64,000 bases of DNA, taken from Phocaeicola faecalis (GTDB lineage: Bacteria; Bacteroidota; Bacteroidia; Bacteroidales; Bacteroidaceae). Shown in pieces: positions 37,646-47,367 of this stretch. The stretch covers positions 147,848 through 211,847 of the forward strand of contig NZ_JADNRM010000001.1 of NCBI RefSeq assembly GCF_021730445.1, given 5' to 3'. The stretch's first letter is position 1, and each line of letters starts with the position of its first letter. The translations under genes and the position numbers were made by a program. The notes beneath the pieces were generated by a model that was given only the letters and a program-made list of their open reading frames with translations, was not told where the DNA came from and did no database searches.

Positions 37646-37771
37646 AAGGAGATTCCCCCCGGAAGGGGGAAACCATCCGGATGGGTATACATTCGCGTTG
37701 CAAAATTTGCAACTGGAATTGCTGATTCAGCAACTGAATTTGCTGAATCGGCAACTGAATTTGCAGCTGTT
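37646..37771. repeat. Hairpins and three 21-bp direct repeats next to the aminopeptidase gene
   Basis: Short hairpins at about 37639-37652 and 37654-37670 (CCCCC/GGGGG) and the ACCATCCGGATGGGT palindrome are followed by three 21-bp units starting with GCAACTG at 37709, 37730 and 37751. The hairpins may end transcription of the leftward aminopeptidase gene. With array B and the 24-bp repeats they fill nearly the whole 598-bp gap between nqrA and the aminopeptidase. Confidence 0.7.
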
Positions 37772-37773
37772 TT

Positions 37774-39150
37774 TTATTCTTCGTTCGCAAACATCGGGTC
37801 CCATGCCGGCAGACGAATCGGTTTTTGCTTGAGAATATCCAGCACTTTGGCAGGGACATATTTCTTTTCCGCCACCACACGGAACATATATTCATCAAAC
37901 CATTTATCCGTCATGATGAGATGGCCTTTGTATCCGTTGGTGCTCCCCCAACTGTTTTCCACCATCCATTTTTTCGGTTTCCCGGCTTTGTCCAAGTCCA
38001 CTGCCATCAGCGTCATGGCATGGCTGCTGCCACTGGCAAATGTCTGGATACGTTGTTTCTTATCCATGCCGAAAGTCGTCCCCATCAATGACTCGTAATC
38101 ATAATTGTCGGGGTCCAACAGTCCGCGTTTACTGTCCAAAAACTTACCCACATCGCAAGAGAAATACATCATCGTGCTGTCTTTGATGGAAGCGACAGCT
38201 ATCTCTTTGATATCTTCTATGGGCAGATTGACATAGGTCCAGTTCTTTCCGTCATAGCGGTGGCGGTCATAGTCTATCTCGTAGCATTTGTAAAACTCAC
38301 GGCTGGGGTCATTCATCAGCATCACGTAGTTGTCGGTCAGGTCATTGCCCAGAAATTCCTTGTAGAACGACAGCGGAGTATATTCTTTCGCTTCGCCTCC
38401 CTTCAAGCTCCAAGTGAATGTAGACACCGGTTCGCCGAGTGTCAGCACCAGCATGCGATAGACAGTAGCGAGCATTTCAGTTTTCTTCTTTTCCAGTTCG
38501 GCAGGCTTGGCTCCGGCAGCGGCAGCCTCACGGAGTTGTAAGCCGAATTCTTTCAGTTTCAGTCCTATCAGATTACTCATTTTCCCAGTGTTGTCACTGC
38601 TGAAAGTCTCTGTCATCACGCTCTTCGGCACAAGTCCATACTTACCTATAATATCCGATACACCAGTAAATTGTCCTCCATCGCTCAAGGGATTCTTGAA
38701 GAGCCATTCCACCATCTTGTCGCTCATCGGTTTTTCACGCGTATCAATGATTCCCTGTAAGAAAAGATTCGATTTTTCCAACTGGTCATAGAAGAAGCAG
38801 TAATTCTGCGAGAATTCCATTTCATCCAGTCCGTATTTGGCTATCATCTGACTGCGAAGTACATTCAGCCCCGTAAACAGCCAGCAACGTCCTGACGAGC
38901 GTTGATTGGTAATGCCTTTCGATAAGACTTTATGAGAGAAATGAGTGTCAAATCCTGCCTGGTTTTCCTGATTGAGCGCCAAGGTATTGATACTTGTTCC
39001 GCCTAAGGCATTGCGGATTGCCTTGTCTGCGGGAGTGGCCTGATAACTCTGTCTGATTTGATTCAGCATCTCGCTTGAAATGCCTCCTTGTTGTGCCTGC
39101 GCGGTCAATGCTGCCGCAAAAAGCAAGGCAAAAGTGATGTGTTTCTTCAT
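37774..39150 (-). CDS. Secreted C1-family aminopeptidase (bleomycin hydrolase/PepC type)
   Basis: 458 residues from ATG 39150, with signal peptide ending 'ALTAQAQ'. Catalytic Cys is in 'SSGRCWLF' with the oxyanion Gln just before it, His in 'SSHAMTLMAVDL', Asn in 'VENSWGS'. Length and the 'QNYCFFYDQLEKSN' block match the C1B bleomycin-hydrolase family. The signal peptide places it in the periplasm or outside, unlike the cytosolic PepC of lactic acid bacteria. It would trim peptides. Confidence 0.9.
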   Translation of the reverse strand: MKKHITFALLFAAALTAQAQQGGISSEMLNQIRQSYQATPADKAIRNALGGTSINTLALNQENQAGFDTHFSHKVLSKGITNQRSSGRCWLFTGLNVLRSQMIAKYGLDEMEFSQNYCFFYDQLEKSNLFLQGIIDTREKPMSDKMVEWLFKNPLSDGGQFTGVSDIIGKYGLVPKSVMTETFSSDNTGKMSNLIGLKLKEFGLQLREAAAAGAKPAELEKKKTEMLATVYRMLVLTLGEPVSTFTWSLKGGEAKEYTPLSFYKEFLGNDLTDNYVMLMNDPSREFYKCYEIDYDRHRYDGKNWTYVNLPIEDIKEIAVASIKDSTMMYFSCDVGKFLDSKRGLLDPDNYDYESLMGTTFGMDKKQRIQTFASGSSHAMTLMAVDLDKAGKPKKWMVENSWGSTNGYKGHLIMTDKWFDEYMFRVVAEKKYVPAKVLDILKQKPIRLPAWDPMFANEE

Positions 39151-39286
39151 ATAGAACAATATGTTTTAATGTAATTCTCTGAATATAAAGTGAATATATA
39201 GAGCTTATAAGATGCAGGTAACGATTTGGCTATGGAAGTCCTGCTTCGGGTTACACTGCTTTGCATAGTCTCCAATAACTCATGTA

Positions 39287-39317
39287 CAAAGGTAGGCAAT
39301 ATTGGGAATATAGCAAA
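39287..39317 (-). promoter_or_regulatory. Promoter of the aminopeptidase gene
   Basis: On the minus strand TTTG (39317-39314), a 19-bp gap and TACCTTTG (39294-39287) match both boxes perfectly. This leaves a leader of about 130 nt before ATG 39150. Confidence 0.7.
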
Positions 39318-39395
39318 TATTTTCCCCAGTTTGTCAGGATTCAATCCAAGTTCGCAGGAATAAACTATTTTATAGCGTAAAAAACGCAAAGTTTG

Positions 39396-40325
39396 CTATT
39401 TTTCCCGCCAAATGGGAATCGATTGCCAATATTGGGGAAATCCCATATCTTTGAGTTCGAGCAAGCGGCAATCAGATTTGAGTAATTTCTTGATATTCTT
39501 TTTGAAGTCGCTTCCGGGACTAATAATGTCAAGAATATATGCAATACAAGAAAGTATGGCAAACAATTTGTTCGTGCGTATTTGTCCTATTGTAGTTCTA
39601 TCCATAAATGGGTAAAGGGTATTGTACGGTAAGGTTACACTAACCATAAAACGGCGATTCCACACTCGGCTATGGTGGGCACAACAGTTGCGAAGGTTGG
39701 AAATAGCGTGTAGCCAATTTTCCAATATTGCCACTTTTTTCAACCCAAATTGTTCGGTAATGTATTCTTTATGGTTATCTAACTTTAAGGCTTGGAATAA
39801 ACGGCTCAATGTAGCAAACGACACAACTTCGAGTGCCATCCAACTTGGCGGCATCAAAGGATTGTCGTATTTTGAATTGTAATGCTTGATAAAATCTTCG
39901 TTGCTACGTTTGACATCAGCATTAATATGTTCCATTAAGTCAGCATATCCGAAACGATATAAAGCTTCGTCATCGTACCAATGGCTGTTACCTGTGCTTT
40001 CGGCATAGACTTGTACAATCTTCGTGCGTACTGCAACTTCAATCTTTTCAATGGCATTGAAAACGAGAGAACGCAATCTGCGGTCGAAACAATAAAGGTC
40101 GATGATGTCTTTGAAGTGAATATCTTTACGAGTGAAGTTGTGATTGGAATCCTCACCGTTCTCTTGAAACGGATAAGTGTAAGCACGAAGTCGGTAGTAG
40201 CTGACATTAAACAAATAAGCGGTTGCTTCGCTTTCATCATCAAAAACAAGCCCCCGTTGTTTTAGCCGTGCAACTTGCTCGGCGAGGTTCAACGGCTTCT
40301 TTGTATAATCAATTTTATCAGTCAA
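39396..40325 (-). CDS. Abi_2 (AbiD/AbiF-type) HEPN protein, abortive-infection candidate
   Basis: 309 residues. The N-terminal 'KKPLNLAEQVARLKQRGLVF' and 'NVSYYRLRAYTYPF' blocks and central 'IDLYCFDRRLRSLVFNAIEKIEVAVRTKI' region (partly quoted) are typical of Abi_2 proteins. The HEPN ribonuclease motif Rx4-6H is present as 'RNCCAHH' near residue 213. The only suitable start is a TTG at 40325 (no in-frame ATG before the conserved block). Such proteins are thought to act as RNA-cleaving toxins against phage. A short structured RNA with its own promoter lies directly upstream (40345-40403). The gene interrupts otherwise housekeeping surroundings. Confidence 0.85.
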   Translation of the reverse strand: MTDKIDYTKKPLNLAEQVARLKQRGLVFDDESEATAYLFNVSYYRLRAYTYPFQENGEDSNHNFTRKDIHFKDIIDLYCFDRRLRSLVFNAIEKIEVAVRTKIVQVYAESTGNSHWYDDEALYRFGYADLMEHINADVKRSNEDFIKHYNSKYDNPLMPPSWMALEVVSFATLSRLFQALKLDNHKEYITEQFGLKKVAILENWLHAISNLRNCCAHHSRVWNRRFMVSVTLPYNTLYPFMDRTTIGQIRTNKLFAILSCIAYILDIISPGSDFKKNIKKLLKSDCRLLELKDMGFPQYWQSIPIWREK

Positions 40326-40344
40326 TTCTATTAGAAGCTACTAT

Positions 40345-40403
40345 ATAAAAACTCGAAGACCTCCCCGGGTGCGCTGTTCTACGGGAAGCGTGGGAGGTCA
40401 TAT
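40345..40403 (-). ncRNA. Small structured RNA upstream of the Abi_2 gene (abiF-RNA-like)
   Basis: On the minus strand a transcript from about 40403 would fold as GACCTCCC (40399-40392) with GGGAGGTC (40365-40358), 8 bp perfect. An inner CGCT/AGCG helix and a CCCG loop that can pair with the CGGG before the closing strand suggest a pseudoknot. TCGAGTTTTTATA follows, a terminator-like tail. A small RNA called the abiF motif is known to precede Abi_2 genes; identity with that family is inferred from position and shape only. Confidence 0.65.
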
Positions 40404-40409
40404 CAATTG

Positions 40410-40440
40410 CAAAAGTAATACTTTTATTTGGTCCTGCAAT
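40410..40440 (-). promoter_or_regulatory. Promoter of the small RNA/Abi_2 unit
   Basis: On the minus strand ATTG (40440-40437), 19 bp, TACTTTTG (40417-40410). It fits the Bacteroides pattern with one mismatch in the -33 box. Confidence 0.65.
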
Positions 40441-40530
40441 GGCTGTGCAAAGAAAATATTTGTAGCGTTACATTTTTTCTCTAATAGACAACAACAATAT
40501 ACGCTTAAAAACACATGTGACGAACATAAA

Positions 40531-40549
40531 AATCCGTCTGAAACGGATT
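40531..40549 (-). terminator. Terminator of the NhaC gene
   Basis: AATCCGT (40531-40537) pairs with ACGGATT (40543-40549); the minus strand continues TTTATG. It lies 40 bp beyond the nhaC stop codon. Confidence 0.6.
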
Positions 40550-40588
40550 GAAATACATCTGTCGTTTCAATGCTGACGCAATGAGGTT

Positions 40589-42028
40589 TTAGCCGGCTAT
40601 TTTCTTCTTTATCTTATAACCGGCAACTGCCACCGTGATGCTCATCAGCGGACTAATCAGATTGAAGAATGAATACGGAAGGTAGGTAAGTGTGGGCACA
40701 CTCAGGATAGTTGCCTGAGTCATGCCACAAGTATTCCAAGGAATAAGTGGCGATGTGACTGTAACGGCATCTTCGGTGGTACGGCTCAGCAACCGGCTTT
40801 CGTACCCGTTTGCCGCATAAATATCCTTAAACATATTTCCGGTCAGAATAATGGAGATGTATTGGTCGGCAGTTGCCAAATTGAGGAACAATCCCGACGC
40901 AACGGTAGAAGATACCATTCCTACACGTCTCTTGGTGAAGCGGACAAATACAGAAGTGATACTGCCCAGCATGCCTCCTGCCGTCATAGCTCCTCCAAAG
41001 CACATGGCACAGACAATCAGCCAAATGGTGTTCATCATCCCCGACATTCCGCGGGTGGCTACCAGTTCGTTTATCTCCGCACTGCCTGTCTCCAGTTGGG
41101 TGCCGCCGAAGAGCATGCCCATGCCTCCTTTGAAAAGTGCAGTAAGTCCGGCCTGCCCCTGCCCTGCTATCTCGCGCAGCAAGTCCGGTTGGAAGATAAG
41201 TGCAAAGATGGCAGCCAATGTGGTGGAGATGAACAAAGTTATGACTGAAGGAACCTTGCGGGCAATCAGGACTCCCGTTACGATGGGGACAATCATCAGC
41301 CACCAGGAAATATTGAATTTGGAGTCGAGTGCCTGCATATATTCGGCAATATGGCCTGTGTCTGTCGCCTCATGGGACAGCCCGGCAACAGTGAAAATTA
41401 TCAATGTGATGACCAATGACGGAATAGTGGTTATCATCAAATAGCGTATGTGTGTAAACAGCGGTGTGTCTGTCACGGAAGACGCCAAGATAGTGGTATC
41501 CGACAGCGGGGATACCTTGTCGCCGAAATAGGCACCCGAAATGATGGCGCCCGCTATCCAGCCTTCGCTGAAACCTTGTGCTTTGCCGATTCCCATCAGT
41601 GCAATGCCGATTGTGGCTATTGTGGTCCACGAGCTGCCGGTCATGACTGAGACAATGGCACAAATCACACAGGTAGACACGAGAAAAAAGTGGGGGTGTA
41701 TCACCTGAATGCCATAGTAAATCAATGTGGGAACCACACCGCTAATCATCCATGCCCCCGACAAGGCACCGATAATCAGCAAAATAATCAGTGCCGTACT
41801 TACTCCGGCTATATTGTTTGTAATAGCCAGTTCAAAGTCTTTCCACGCCCTTCGATATCCGGCCATCCCGACCAATACGCAAACAGCCGTGGCCGTAAGG
41901 AGGCAAACCTGACTTCCGCCTGCCAATGCATCGCTGCCAAAGACACGGATGGTGGCAAACAATAATAGAATAAGCACAAATACAGGTAACAAAGAAATAA
42001 ACGGAGAAGGAATTCTGTTATCTTTCAT
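40589..42028 (-). CDS. nhaC: Na+/H+ antiporter, NhaC family
   Basis: 479 residues with about twelve membrane helices. Family blocks include 'SGAWMISGVVPTLIYYG', 'GSSWTTIATIGIALMGIG', 'GAYFGDKVSPLSDTTILAS' and 'LIPWNTCGMTQATIL'. It exchanges sodium for protons and can use or sustain the sodium gradient made by the Nqr pump encoded nearby; that link is inference. Confidence 0.92.
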   Translation of the reverse strand: MKDNRIPSPFISLLPVFVLILLLFATIRVFGSDALAGGSQVCLLTATAVCVLVGMAGYRRAWKDFELAITNNIAGVSTALIILLIIGALSGAWMISGVVPTLIYYGIQVIHPHFFLVSTCVICAIVSVMTGSSWTTIATIGIALMGIGKAQGFSEGWIAGAIISGAYFGDKVSPLSDTTILASSVTDTPLFTHIRYLMITTIPSLVITLIIFTVAGLSHEATDTGHIAEYMQALDSKFNISWWLMIVPIVTGVLIARKVPSVITLFISTTLAAIFALIFQPDLLREIAGQGQAGLTALFKGGMGMLFGGTQLETGSAEINELVATRGMSGMMNTIWLIVCAMCFGGAMTAGGMLGSITSVFVRFTKRRVGMVSSTVASGLFLNLATADQYISIILTGNMFKDIYAANGYESRLLSRTTEDAVTVTSPLIPWNTCGMTQATILSVPTLTYLPYSFFNLISPLMSITVAVAGYKIKKKIAG

Positions 42029-42222
42029 TCTTTTTTTATTCAGTTTTTATTCAAAAATGCTAATAAAGCAAACCTTTTTGCTTTCACCGTGCAAAGTTCG
42101 GAATATTTTTTGAGTTCTAAAAGTCAGGTGCAGCTATTTAAATACTTTTTTTGTATTTATGGGCAAACATTTTCGTATAGGGGGCGTTATTAGTTGAAAT
42201 TATAACCTAAAACTTAACAAAT

Positions 42223-42786
42223 ATGAATGAATTAGTTGGTGGCTTGGGCTACGCCGTAAAGAACTGGTGGATGTCCCTATTGCTGGGACTGCTTTACATT
42301 GCAGTAGCATTATGCCTTTTGTTCGCTCCCGTGAGCAGTTATGTGGCACTGAGTGTCATTTTCAGTATTTCAATTCTGGTCAGCGGTATCCTCGAAATCT
42401 TCTTTGCCGTCGGCAACAAGAAGATTATCAACAGTTGGGGATGGTATCTGGCAGGCGGTATCATTGACTTGCTGATAGGTATCTACCTGGTATTCTATCC
42501 ATTGGTAAGCATGGAACTGATTCCGTTTATCGTCGCATTTTGGCTCATGTTCAGAGGATTCACCCTTTGCGGTTACTCCACCGACCTGAAACGCTATGGC
42601 ACCAAAGACTGGGGCTGGTATCTGGTCTTCGGCATTCTGGCCATTTTGTGTTCCATGGCTATCATTTGGCAACCGGGCCTCGGAGCTGTCACTGTGCTCT
42701 ATATGCTGTCCATTACTTTCCTCATTATCGGTTGTTTCCGTGTCATTTTCTCGTTTGAGTTGAAAAGATTGCATAAAAACAAGTAA
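42223..42786 (+). CDS. HdeD-like DUF308 membrane protein
   Basis: 187 residues with six hydrophobic segments. The N-terminal 'VKNWWMSLLLGLLYIAVALCLLF' and the repeated 'GWYLAGGIIDLLIGIYLVF / GWYLVFGILAILCSMAIIW' halves (quoted in part) are DUF308/HdeD landmarks. In Escherichia coli HdeD is an acid-stress membrane protein; here the role is unknown. Confidence 0.85.
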   Translation: MNELVGGLGYAVKNWWMSLLLGLLYIAVALCLLFAPVSSYVALSVIFSISILVSGILEIFFAVGNKKIINSWGWYLAGGIIDLLIGIYLVFYPLVSMELIPFIVAFWLMFRGFTLCGYSTDLKRYGTKDWGWYLVFGILAILCSMAIIWQPGLGAVTVLYMLSITFLIIGCFRVIFSFELKRLHKNK

Positions 42787-42800
42787 AAATCCAAGTTTAT

Positions 42801-42833
42801 TTTGGGCTACTTCGGACGTATTTCGTACCTTTG
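42801..42833 (+). promoter_or_regulatory. Promoter of the tamB-aguA-aguB operon, nested in an inverted repeat
   Basis: TTTG (42801-42804), 21 bp, TACCTTTG (42826-42833). A 10-bp inverted repeat (TTTTGGGCTA at about 42800-42809 and TAGCCCAAAA at 42835-42844) covers the -33 box and the start region, and could act as operator or as terminator of the upstream gene. Confidence 0.7.
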
Positions 42834-42850
42834 TTAGCCCAAAATAAGCA

Positions 42851-45800
42851 ATGATATCAAGTAAAAGTCTTAAATACACAGTCCGCATATTGCTAGGTAT
42901 TCTCTTTGGGGTTTATCTGGGGATAATTGTGCTTCTGAACATTCCATACGTTCAGGGCAAACTGTCATTTATAGTGGGGAGAGAGTTGCGTAAGGTGCTC
43001 AATACGGAAGTTTCTGTGGGAAGAATCGACATGGGGCTGCTGAACCGTATCATTGTAGAAGATGTATTGCTGGAAGACCGCCAAGGCACGGAAATGCTGA
43101 AAGTGGCGCGTCTGTCCGCCAAATTTGAAATACTCCCCCTGCTGAAAGGGAAAATCACCATTACCAGCGTCCAGCTTTTCGGCTTCTCGGCCCACATGAA
43201 GCGGGAAACACCTCAGTCCCCCCCTAACTACCAATTTGTACTGGATGCCTTTGCTTCCAAAGACACGGTGAAGACACAGACGAATCTGGACTTGCGCATC
43301 AACTCTTTATTGATAAGGCGCGGACGTATCACGTATGATGTCTTGTCCGAACCCGAGACACCCGGACAGTTCAACACCAGTCACCTTGCCGTGAAGAATT
43401 TCGCAGCTACCGTTTCACTGAAAGCGCTTCGCAATGACTCGTTGAACGCCTCTATCCGTCGTCTGAGCTTTGAAGAACAATGCGGTTTCGCTCTACAGAA
43501 GTTCTCAATGAGAGTCACTGCCAACAATAAGCGACTGAATATAAAGGATTTCTCCCTCGAACTTTCGAATTCTGCTTTAAGCATTGACAGCCTTTCCATG
43601 CGTTACGACAGTTTGCCGAATCTTCCCAGACTGACAGCCAACGTGCAATATCAAGGGCGGGTCAACGCCTCTGTCGTGCTAAAAGATGTAGCCCCTTTTG
43701 TTCCGGCTTTGGCCAAATTCGAGACTCCGTTACATTTCAACATGGATTTCTCCGGCAAAGGGAAAAATATAGACTGCCCTACCCTGCGGCTGACCGACAA
43801 CCACAGCCTGATGATTAACGGAGAAGCATCCGTAGCCGACTGGGATGCGGGAAGAAATATGTATATCATGGGCAAGCTGACAAACGTAAATCTGAATAAA
43901 GAAGGCATCAGCACCGTGATGAGCAATGTGGCAGGAAAAGTGCCCCCTCTGTTTCAGCAGTTGGAGTATGTACGTTTTAGCGGTGACGCCACCGGATACC
44001 TTCATGATTTGATTGTAACGGGACTTCTGCGTACAGGTGTAGGTACAGTGAAAGCCGATGTAATGATGAGCATCGACGAACAGCAAAACCGTACCTATTC
44101 GGGAAGCATCGCCAGCGCCGACCTGAATGTGGGTAAACTGCTTGACAACGAAAAGAAATTCGGTACAGCGGACTTCAACGTGGAACTGAAAGGATTCAAT
44201 TACAAAAACCACTATCCCGAATCTTATATCAAAGGAACTATTTCTTCGTTCGAATACAGCCAATATAAATATGAGAATATAGCCCTGGACGGCGTGTATA
44301 AAGACGGAGGGTTCAATGGTAAGTTGGCAATGGATGATGACAACGGCTCCGTTCAGATAGACGGTAGCTTCAATGTGGCATGTGCCATTCCCGAATTCAA
44401 CTTGAAGGCCGCCCTCAGAAACTTCAGGCCGAACAACCTTCATTTATCCGATAAATATAAAGATACGGACATTTCCCTGAACCTGACAGCAGACTTTACC
44501 GGAAAGTCCATCGACGATATGAACGGAAGAATCCGTTTGGACAGCTTGCTAATGAATGCTCCCGAAGGGAATAACTACTTCCTTGACAACCTTACCATTA
44601 CAGCAGGACAGGTAGAAGGACAAAAGGAATTGCAAGTACTTTCCTCGTTCATGACGGCCGTCATACGCGGAGATTATTCTTATAACACAATTCCGGCCAG
44701 TATATTACAAACCGTTCAACGCTACATCCCTTCCCTGCTCACGCTGAACGAAAATATGCCGGTTCCTCACAATAACTTCAATTTCGACATCAGAGTAGAC
44801 AATACGGAATTCTTTCAAAAGCTCTTTCAGATACCGTTGGAACTAGAATTCCCCGCCTCCGTCAGAGGATATTTCAACGACCGTGAAGAAAAGCTGCGCG
44901 TCGAAGGGCATTTCCCGGCTTTCAAATATAACGGCACCCATTATGACTCGGGGGTACTCATCTGCGAAAATCCGTCAGACTGGTTCAAATGTTCCCTCAG
45001 AACCGGTATGCTGATGAACAGTGGTGCAATGGTGAACCTTACCGTCGACACCCAAGCCAAAAACGACCGGCTGGAGACAACCGTCAATTGGGGAAATAAC
45101 ACAAACGTCACTTATGGAGGTAAATTCGCTGCAGTGACCCAATTCTATAAGACAGAAGGAAAACACCCCATCTTACAGGCTGACATCAATATCAAGCCCA
45201 CAAAGGTAGTGTTGAACGATACGATTTGGAATATACATCCTTCGCATATCGCCGTAGACTCCGGACGTGTCTATATCGACAACTTTTTGTTTGAGCATAA
45301 AGACCAACATTTACGTATTGACGGCAAATTGACAAAGAGCAAGGAAGACTCCTGCCGTATCGATTTAAAGAATATCAATTTGGAATATGTACTGGATATA
45401 GTGCATTTTGACGATGTAGCATTCAACGGCCTGGTCACCGGAACGGTCAACCTGAAGGGGGTGATGAAAGAACCTGCCATGCACACCAGGCTCAATGTAC
45501 ATAATTTCTGCCTGAACAGCGCACTATTGGGTGAAGCCGATATCACAGGTGTATGGGATGCGGAGCTGGGCGGAGTGCGTCTTGATGCAAAGATTGCGGA
45601 AGAAGGCATCTCGGCTACCCATGTCACAGGATATGTATCTCCGAAAATGAAAGGGCTGGACTTGATGATTAAAGCGGACAGTACCAACATCGGACTCATC
45701 CAACCCTTTGTAGAAGGGATATTCAGCGATTTAACCGGACGTGTCAACGGTCATATCAGACTCTATGGAGACTTCAAGCATCTGGATTTGGAAGGAGAGG

Positions 45801-47353
45801 CACGTGCCAATATAGATACCAAGATTGATGTACTGAATACCTATTTCCAAATACGCAATGATTCGGTGCATATCTCCTCCGGGCAACTACTGTTTACCGA
45901 CGTACACGTGTACGACCGTGAAGGAAACAGTGGAATAGTCAATGGCTATCTGCATCACACCAAACTAAAGAACCTGATGTATCATTTTAATATCAGCGGC
46001 AATAATCTGTTGATGTATGACACCCACGAAGCCGGCGATATGCCCTTCTACGGCAGAGTGTACGGTTCGGGAAGCGTCATATTGGACGGAGGAAACAACG
46101 CCATGACCGTAGATGCCTCACTGACAACAGGACGCAACACCTCTTTTACTTATATCACAGGTATCACGACAGAGGCTACCAATACCCAGTTCATCACCTT
46201 TGTGGACAAGACCCCCAAACGTATCCATGATAATGTGGAAACCAATCTGTATCATCACTCGAACGTGCAGAAAGAAAAAGAGGAAGAAGGCCCTCCCATG
46301 GATTTGCGCATCAATATGCTGATTAACGCTACTCCCAATGCTACCATGAAAATCGTGATGGACCCGGTGGCAGGAGACAATATTACAGCGACAGGCAACG
46401 GAAATCTGCAGGTGAACTACTTTAATAAAGGAGACTTTAAGATGTTCGGCAACTACATTATCGACCAGGGAATGTATAAGCTCAGCATGCAGGAAGTGAT
46501 TCGCAAAGATTTTACATTGAAGTCTGGCGGCACAGTCACTTTCACGGGTGACCCCTATCAGGCCAATCTGGACCTCCAGGCAATCTATACAGTAAACTCC
46601 GCCTCATTGAGTGATTTAGGTATCGACACTTCTCTTTCACAGGGACAAAGCACCGTGAAAGTCAATTGCCTGATGAACCTGACCGGAAACTTATCCAGTC
46701 CCGATATTAAATTTGACTTGGACTTACCGACTGTCAAGGAAGAGGACCGTGATGTGGTGCGCAGCATCACCAGCACAGAAGAGCAAATGAATACACAAAT
46801 CATTTATCTGTTGGGTATCGGTAAGTTCTACACCTACGATTATGCCAACAACGACCAGTCCTCCAATGCCACCAGTTCATTAGCTTTCAGCACATTATCC
46901 GGTCAGCTCAATAATATGCTCTCCCAATGGATGGACAATAAGAACTGGAATATCGGCGCCAACCTGAGCACAGGAGACAAAGGATGGACAGACGTAGAAG
47001 CTGAAGCTGTCCTTTCCGGCAGATTATTGAATAACCGACTGATTATCAACGGCAATTTTGGTTATAAGGACAATGCAATGGCAAACACCAACTTCGTGGG
47101 TGATTTTGAAGCCATTTGGCTGCTGACCAAAAACGGCGACTTCCGTTTACGAGGATACAATCAGACCAACGACCGCTATTTCACTAAATCAACCCTGACC
47201 ACACAAGGTATCGGTATCATGTATAAAAAAGATTTCGATAAGTGGAATGACCTGTTCCGTTGGTTCTTGTGGAAAAGAGCCCATAAAAAAGAGGAAAAAG
47301 AAGACACCTCCTCTTCCTCCCCTGCTTCGCAAACAAAGCGAAACGACCACTAA
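42851..47353 (+). CDS. tamB: TamB-like (DUF490/AsmA-type) giant envelope protein
   Basis: 1500 residues. One N-terminal membrane helix ('ILLGILFGVYLGIIVLLNI') anchors a very long periplasmic part of repeated short beta-strands with AsmA-like blocks ('RIDMGLLNRIIVEDVLLED'). The C-terminal 350 residues hold the TamB domain ('NYIIDQGMYKLSMQEVI', 'IDTSLSQGQSTVKV', 'QIIYLLGIGKF'). Such proteins form lipid-transfer bridges between the membranes or aid outer-membrane assembly. Two polyamine-pathway genes follow within 14-15 bp gaps, an odd pairing. Confidence 0.9.
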   Translation: MISSKSLKYTVRILLGILFGVYLGIIVLLNIPYVQGKLSFIVGRELRKVLNTEVSVGRIDMGLLNRIIVEDVLLEDRQGTEMLKVARLSAKFEILPLLKGKITITSVQLFGFSAHMKRETPQSPPNYQFVLDAFASKDTVKTQTNLDLRINSLLIRRGRITYDVLSEPETPGQFNTSHLAVKNFAATVSLKALRNDSLNASIRRLSFEEQCGFALQKFSMRVTANNKRLNIKDFSLELSNSALSIDSLSMRYDSLPNLPRLTANVQYQGRVNASVVLKDVAPFVPALAKFETPLHFNMDFSGKGKNIDCPTLRLTDNHSLMINGEASVADWDAGRNMYIMGKLTNVNLNKEGISTVMSNVAGKVPPLFQQLEYVRFSGDATGYLHDLIVTGLLRTGVGTVKADVMMSIDEQQNRTYSGSIASADLNVGKLLDNEKKFGTADFNVELKGFNYKNHYPESYIKGTISSFEYSQYKYENIALDGVYKDGGFNGKLAMDDDNGSVQIDGSFNVACAIPEFNLKAALRNFRPNNLHLSDKYKDTDISLNLTADFTGKSIDDMNGRIRLDSLLMNAPEGNNYFLDNLTITAGQVEGQKELQVLSSFMTAVIRGDYSYNTIPASILQTVQRYIPSLLTLNENMPVPHNNFNFDIRVDNTEFFQKLFQIPLELEFPASVRGYFNDREEKLRVEGHFPAFKYNGTHYDSGVLICENPSDWFKCSLRTGMLMNSGAMVNLTVDTQAKNDRLETTVNWGNNTNVTYGGKFAAVTQFYKTEGKHPILQADINIKPTKVVLNDTIWNIHPSHIAVDSGRVYIDNFLFEHKDQHLRIDGKLTKSKEDSCRIDLKNINLEYVLDIVHFDDVAFNGLVTGTVNLKGVMKEPAMHTRLNVHNFCLNSALLGEADITGVWDAELGGVRLDAKIAEEGISATHVTGYVSPKMKGLDLMIKADSTNIGLIQPFVEGIFSDLTGRVNGHIRLYGDFKHLDLEGEARANIDTKIDVLNTYFQIRNDSVHISSGQLLFTDVHVYDREGNSGIVNGYLHHTKLKNLMYHFNISGNNLLMYDTHEAGDMPFYGRVYGSGSVILDGGNNAMTVDASLTTGRNTSFTYITGITTEATNTQFITFVDKTPKRIHDNVETNLYHHSNVQKEKEEEGPPMDLRINMLINATPNATMKIVMDPVAGDNITATGNGNLQVNYFNKGDFKMFGNYIIDQGMYKLSMQEVIRKDFTLKSGGTVTFTGDPYQANLDLQAIYTVNSASLSDLGIDTSLSQGQSTVKVNCLMNLTGNLSSPDIKFDLDLPTVKEEDRDVVRSITSTEEQMNTQIIYLLGIGKFYTYDYANNDQSSNATSSLAFSTLSGQLNNMLSQWMDNKNWNIGANLSTGDKGWTDVEAEAVLSGRLLNNRLIINGNFGYKDNAMANTNFVGDFEAIWLLTKNGDFRLRGYNQTNDRYFTKSTLTTQGIGIMYKKDFDKWNDLFRWFLWKRAHKKEEKEDTSSSSPASQTKRNDH

Positions 47354-47367
47354 TTAAATTAAAGAAT

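Noticed and set aside
37452-37832. 126-codon frame through the repeat-rich gap
   Set aside because: Made by tandem repeats being multiples of three; overlaps the aminopeptidase 3' end on the other strand.
43730-44443. 237-codon open frame on the minus strand
   Set aside because: Antisense shadow of the tamB-like gene; no promoter or family features.
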